Assembly: GCA_007129135.1 (NCBI GenBank)
Contig: SKWB01000105.1
Span: forward strand, 1 to 7,853
Direction of reading: 5' to 3'
Length of the DNA: 7,853 nucleotides
Origin: Halococcaceae archaeon
GTDB taxonomy: Archaea > Halobacteriota > Halobacteria > Halobacteriales > Halalkalicoccaceae
In this document: in pieces, positions 5,794 through 7,853 of the stretch
How the letters are laid out: each line of letters opens with the position of its first letter
How positions within the stretch are numbered: the first letter of the stretch is position 1
Position numbers and translations under genes: made by a program
Notes under the pieces: model-generated
The model's input: only the letters and a program-made list of their open reading frames with translations
Told to the model about the DNA's origin: nothing
The model's database searches: none

Positions 5794-7212
5794 ATGGCCG
5801 ATCACCGTCTCGGACTCCGCAGCTGCGATGACGAACACCAGGACGTCGGGCTGGACGTCGAGGGCGACCTCCCTCACTGGCTCGACGGCACGCTCTACGG
5901 CAACGGCCCGGGGCTGTTCGAGGTGGGCGAGAGGCCGCTCAGACACTGGTTCGACGGCTTCGCGATGCTCCGGCGCTTTCGGATCCGGGACGGGGGTGTT
6001 CGGTACTCGAACCGGTTCATCCGGAGCGAGGCCTACCGGAGCGCACGCGAGGGGAGCCTCGCCTTCGGCGAGTTCGGGACGACCCCCCGGTTCCCCCGGG
6101 TCGCGGCGCTGAAACTCATCGCCGGTGGCTCGCTCACCGACAACGCCTCGATCACCGTCCGTCACCGCGACGGGGCCTACCTCGCGGTGACGGAGACGAA
6201 GCGGGCGGTCGCCTTCGACCCGGAGACGCTCGCGACGCTCGGCACGCGCGAGATCGACACCGGAATCGACGCCACCGGGACGCTCGCCCACGACCACTAC
6301 GACCCCAGGAGAGCCGAGACGATCGGCCTGGGGACGCGCCTCGGGAGCGATCCCGGCTACGTCCTCACCCGCAGACCGGACGGTGAGGAGACGGAGGGGT
6401 TCGCGCGGATCGACGTGGAGAAACCGGCGTACATGCACAGCTTCGCGCTCACGGACGACCACGTCGTGCTCACCGAGAGCCCGCTCCGGATCGACCCCAA
6501 GGGGATGCTCTCTGGTGCCTCGTTCGCGGAGACGTTCCGGTGGTATCCGGAGGAGAACACCCGGTTTCTCGTCGTCGACCGGGACAGCGGCACGCTCGTC
6601 GCGAAGGCCGAGACGGCGGGCTTCTTCACCTTCCACCACGCGAACGCCTTCGAGGAGGACGGAGAGATCGTCCTCGACTGCGCCGCGTTCGACGACGGCC
6701 TGGTCGTCGGCGCGCTCTCGCTCGCCCGGCTCAGACGCGGGCGACCCGACGTCCCGGGAGCCGAACTCCGACGGTACCGGATCGAGGTCGCCACCGAGGA
6801 CGTAGTGACAGAGCGGCTCCACCCGGGGCCGTTCGAGTTCCCCACGTTCGACTACACACACCGAAACGGCCGTTCCTATCGGTATCTCTACGGCGTCGGG
6901 CGGGGTCGGGACGCCGCGTTCGACGACCGGATACTCGGCGTCGACCTGGAGACCCGTGAGGCGCGCTACTGGTCCGAACCCGGTACCTACCCCGGCGAGC
7001 CGCTCTACGTACCCGGCCCTGGAGACGCCGAGAACGACGGCGTCCTGCTCTCGGTCGTGCTCGACGGCGGGGAGGGACGCTCGTTCCTGCTCGTCCTCGA
7101 CGCCGCGACGTTCGACGAACGCGCCCGGGCGTGGCTCCCCCACGCACTGCCGTTCGGCTTTCACGGCTCCTTCTTCCTGACGGGGGAGAAACCGGTGCCG
7201 TCGATGGCGTAG
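5794..7212 (+). CDS. Carotenoid cleavage oxygenase (RPE65/CCD family)
   Basis: A 472-residue seven-bladed-propeller non-haem iron oxygenase. The four iron ligands can be read directly: His166 (LAHDHYDP), His215 (YMHSFALT), His281 (FTFHHANAFEE) and His457 (PFGFHGSFF). The second-shell glutamates also appear to be kept: Glu134 (AVTETKRAVAFDPETL), Glu348 (PFEFPTFDY) and Glu402 (GEPLYVPGPG). The N-terminal GTLYGNGPGLFEVG and HWFDGFAMLRRF are standard family blocks, and the length is normal, so the enzyme looks intact. Family members cleave a polyene double bond with O2 to give apocarotenals such as retinal; the bond and substrate here cannot be read. It is distinct from the Brp/Blh membrane dioxygenases usually credited with haloarchaeal retinal synthesis. 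It diverges from the oxidoreductase gene, and the end of a Bat-type regulator gene lies downstream on the opposite strand. Confidence 0.9.
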   Translation: MADHRLGLRSCDDEHQDVGLDVEGDLPHWLDGTLYGNGPGLFEVGERPLRHWFDGFAMLRRFRIRDGGVRYSNRFIRSEAYRSAREGSLAFGEFGTTPRFPRVAALKLIAGGSLTDNASITVRHRDGAYLAVTETKRAVAFDPETLATLGTREIDTGIDATGTLAHDHYDPRRAETIGLGTRLGSDPGYVLTRRPDGEETEGFARIDVEKPAYMHSFALTDDHVVLTESPLRIDPKGMLSGASFAETFRWYPEENTRFLVVDRDSGTLVAKAETAGFFTFHHANAFEEDGEIVLDCAAFDDGLVVGALSLARLRRGRPDVPGAELRRYRIEVATEDVVTERLHPGPFEFPTFDYTHRNGRSYRYLYGVGRGRDAAFDDRILGVDLETREARYWSEPGTYPGEPLYVPGPGDAENDGVLLSVVLDGGEGRSFLLVLDAATFDERARAWLPHALPFGFHGSFFLTGEKPVPSMA

Positions 7213-7275
7213 GATCGGTGCCGTACGACTCCCAGGAGGGTTCGCTTTCGAGGGGCTGCGACAAACCGGCCGGGG

Positions 7276-7295
7276 GGTAGGCGTGCGAACCTACC
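7276..7295 (+). terminator. Possible 3' hairpin of the carotenoid oxygenase transcript
   Basis: GGTAGG (7276-7281) and CCTACC (7290-7295) form a 6-base stem with an 8-base loop, starting 64 bases after the stop codon. A short run TTTT occurs at 7313-7316. Archaeal termination depends more on U-tracts than on hairpins, so this is a weak call. Confidence 0.25.
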
Positions 7296-7334
7296 GCTGT
7301 TAGTCCACTCGATTTTCAGTTACGGTGGCAGCGT

Positions 7335-7365
7335 CGTGCTGCGTAGAGAGCGCGAATGCAGCACG
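7335..7365. repeat. 8-base inverted repeat CGTGCTGC / GCAGCACG
   Basis: Perfect arms 7335-7342 and 7358-7365 with a 15-base spacer. The right arm belongs to the first copy of the 19-base direct repeat; the arm sequence recurs once more at 7484-7491. Confidence 0.5.
7347..7365 (+). repeat. 19-base direct repeat, copy 1
   Basis: AGAGCGCGAATGCAGCACG matches the copy at 7473-7491 at 17 of 19 positions, differing only in the two bases before ATG. The frame opened by this ATG (7356) closes after 12 codons. Confidence 0.6.
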
Positions 7366-7391
7366 GACTTCGACTCGATCCGCGGAACTGG

Positions 7392-7426
7392 TGATCGCTC
7401 AGTAGAGGTGATGCACGTAGCGATCA
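7392..7426. repeat. 8-base inverted repeat TGATCGCT / AGCGATCA
   Basis: Perfect arms 7392-7399 and 7419-7426 with a 19-base spacer. It lies between the two direct-repeat copies and upstream of the TATA-like element at 7447, a position suited to an operator or to an RNA stem. Confidence 0.45.
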
Positions 7427-7446
7427 GTCCGTGAAGCTACCCTGCA

Positions 7447-7458
7447 CTTATCAATAAT
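7447..7458 (+). promoter_or_regulatory. TATA-like element before the ATG at 7482
   Basis: CTTATCAATAAT is the best TATA-like stretch in this gap and lies about 29 bases before the ATG in direct-repeat copy 2, the distance of a leaderless or nearly leaderless haloarchaeal promoter. What it drives is uncertain: a short ORF or a non-coding RNA. Confidence 0.4.
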
Positions 7459-7472
7459 CGCGTGCGAGATAC

Positions 7473-7491
7473 AGAGCGCCGATGCAGCACG
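7473..7491 (+). repeat. 19-base direct repeat, copy 2
   Basis: AGAGCGCCGATGCAGCACG, 126 bases downstream of copy 1. Its ATG (7482) opens a 76-codon frame, and a TATA-like element lies just upstream. Confidence 0.6.
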
Positions 7492-7712
7492 ACGACTCCG
7501 TTCGTCTCTTCCCGAAAGCAGTGAACTATCCGCTCACTACACGTGCGTACGGTACGCGGATACGCCGATCGCGCGAGCGAGATGTCGATACCGCCGTGTT
7601 GCACACACGGCGCATTTCGGTCACGATACCACCCTGGGATGCTGACGGAGACACATCGTGCCCTCAGGGTGATATGGTCGCCACTGCACGGAGTAGTCGT
7701 TCATTAATCTGA
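7482..7712 (+). CDS. Doubtful 76-residue ORF behind a TATA-like element
   Basis: The frame starts MQHDDSVRLFPKAVNYPL and ends with TGA 7710-7712, overlapping the tail of the Bat-type gene on the other strand by 9 bases. I recognise no family, membrane segment or motif. The placement of CTTATCAATAAT upstream argues for expression. Against a protein: third-position G/C is well below that of the neighbouring genes and falls towards the 3' end, and two hairpins and a 13-base palindrome lie inside the frame. It may be a decayed gene start or untranslated. Confidence 0.2.
   Translation: MQHDDSVRLFPKAVNYPLTTRAYGTRIRRSRERDVDTAVLHTRRISVTIPPWDADGDTSCPQGDMVATARSSRSLI
7545..7557. repeat. 13-base palindrome GCGTAC-G-GTACGC
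   Basis: Two perfect 6-base arms surround one central base. The one-base centre cannot make an RNA hairpin loop, so if functional it would be a site for a dimeric DNA-binding protein. Confidence 0.35.
7592..7612. repeat. Strong 8-base hairpin CGCCGTGT / ACACGGCG
   Basis: Perfect arms 7592-7599 and 7605-7612 with a 5-base loop, the tightest stem in the gap. On the minus strand it lies about 90 bases beyond the stop of the Bat-type gene, so it could be a 3' structure of that transcript. Confidence 0.5.
7626..7675. repeat. 13-base imperfect inverted repeat downstream of the Bat-type gene
   Basis: Arms 7626-7638 (ATACCACCCTGGG) and 7663-7675 (CTCAGGGTGATAT) pair at 11 of 13 positions, with a perfect core CACCCTG/CAGGGTG and a 24-base spacer. 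It begins 28 bases past the stop of the minus-strand gene and may form its 3' stem together with the 7592-7612 hairpin. Confidence 0.45.
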
Positions 7713-7853
7713 CTTTTCACTGTCATCCACCAGGGACGAAACGACGAGTCGTTTGGTCCCGCGCCGAAGGAGACCGCTTGCTGCGGGTTGCGAGATATCC
7801 AGATCAGCGGCGACGTCGCTGAGAGTTGCCTTCCGTGGGTCTTCGAAATACCC
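7704..7853 (-). CDS. Bat-type HTH transcription regulator, C-terminal end (5' truncated)
   Basis: The minus-strand frame is open from the right edge and stops at TAA (7704-7706), giving 49 residues. They match the end of the bacterio-opsin-activator helix-turn-helix domain (HTH_10): GYFEDPRKATLSDVAADLDI, then SQPAASGLLRRGTKRLVVSSL, where GY-E-PR, the LSDVAADLDIS first helix and the recognition helix with LLRRG-KRLV are characteristic. The remaining nine residues are an acidic tail. Such proteins usually carry GAF, PAS or other sensor domains further upstream, outside this window. The LLRRGTKRL segment differs from the common ERLRRA/G pattern with a Gly for Glu. About 57% of third positions are G or C by my count, low for this genome, suggesting a recently acquired or accessory gene. 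It faces the carotenoid oxygenase gene tail to tail. Confidence 0.8.
   Translation of the reverse strand, partial: GYFEDPRKATLSDVAADLDISQPAASGLLRRGTKRLVVSSLVDDSEKSD
7733..7760. repeat. 28-base near-perfect palindrome inside the Bat-type HTH gene
   Basis: GGGAC (7733-7737) pairs with GTCCC (7756-7760), and AAACGAC (7739-7745) with GTCGTTT (7748-7754). Only the 7738/7755 pair and the two central bases fail. It covers the codons of the segment GTKRLVVSSL near the 3' end of the gene. Confidence 0.55.

Larger units (their letters stand above)
7213..7703. other. Repeat-rich, lower-GC stretch without a convincing gene
   Basis: This stretch separates the carotenoid oxygenase stop from the stop of the Bat-type gene. 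Hand counts give 27 A/T of 60 for 7501-7560 and 31 of 60 for 7681-7740, against 17 of 60 for 3001-3060 within folP. It holds one imperfect direct repeat, at least five inverted repeats and one good TATA-like element, listed separately. No recognisable protein family appears in any frame. It may be a regulatory region, the decayed end of a mobile element, or an island edge. Confidence 0.5.

Noticed and set aside
4031..6112. A 693-codon open frame on the plus strand
   Set aside because: It crosses mptE, the antisense of the oxidoreductase gene and part of the carotenoid oxygenase gene in other frames; all three of those have clear family motifs and this frame has none.
5692..7164. A 490-codon minus-strand frame opposite the carotenoid oxygenase gene
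   Set aside because: It is the antisense shadow of a gene with all catalytic residues intact, and its product has no recognisable domain.
7335..7612. Repeats near the right edge as a CRISPR array
   Set aside because: There are only two imperfect direct copies, 126 bases apart, plus unrelated inverted repeats; no regular repeat-spacer pattern and no cas genes.

Overview
The window reads as chromosomal DNA of a halophilic archaeon (class Halobacteria). The coding part is very GC-rich (17 A/T in the 60 bases from 3001), the proteins are rich in Asp and Glu and poor in Lys, and several families are archaeal: a GatE-type tRNA amidotransferase end, archaeal TrmJ, the DUF115/MptE pterin pyrophosphokinase, and a Bat-type helix-turn-helix regulator. 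TATA-like boxes lie about 26 nt before several start codons, as expected for leaderless haloarchaeal genes. The genus cannot be fixed from the sequence.

Layout. 2-388 (+): 3' end of gatE. 505-942 (+): a MaoC-like hot-dog dehydratase. 1060-1338 (+): a small single-span membrane protein. 1404-2692 (-): a two-gene unit, a Cys-rich hypothetical protein followed with a 4-base overlap by the tRNA 2'-O-methyltransferase trmJ. 2796-4727 (+): a pterin/folate pair, a divergent dihydropteroate synthase (folP) and the archaeal 6-hydroxymethyl-dihydropterin pyrophosphokinase (mptE). 4724-5695 (-): a zinc-free quinone oxidoreductase whose stop codon overlaps that of mptE. 5794-7212 (+): a carotenoid cleavage oxygenase with all four iron-binding histidines. 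7213-7703: about 490 bases without a convincing gene, lower in GC and full of inverted and direct repeats. 7704-7853 (-): the C-terminus of a Bat-type HTH regulator, running off the right edge.

How the genes work together. MptE makes the pyrophosphorylated pterin that FolP condenses with the aminobenzoate moiety, so these two are consecutive steps. GatE and TrmJ both act on tRNA but lie in separate units. The carotenoid oxygenase and the Bat-family end suggest a carotenoid/retinal theme at the right end, but a fall in GC between them weakens that link.

Most of the window is ordinary housekeeping sequence, and I see no clear new multi-gene system. The points most worth a second look are the repeat-dense, GC-shifted region at the right edge, the 126-base leader of mptE with a possible coupled small ORF, the 14-base inverted repeat starting at the gatE stop, the altered active-site motifs and C-terminal extension of FolP, and the Cys-rich partner of TrmJ.
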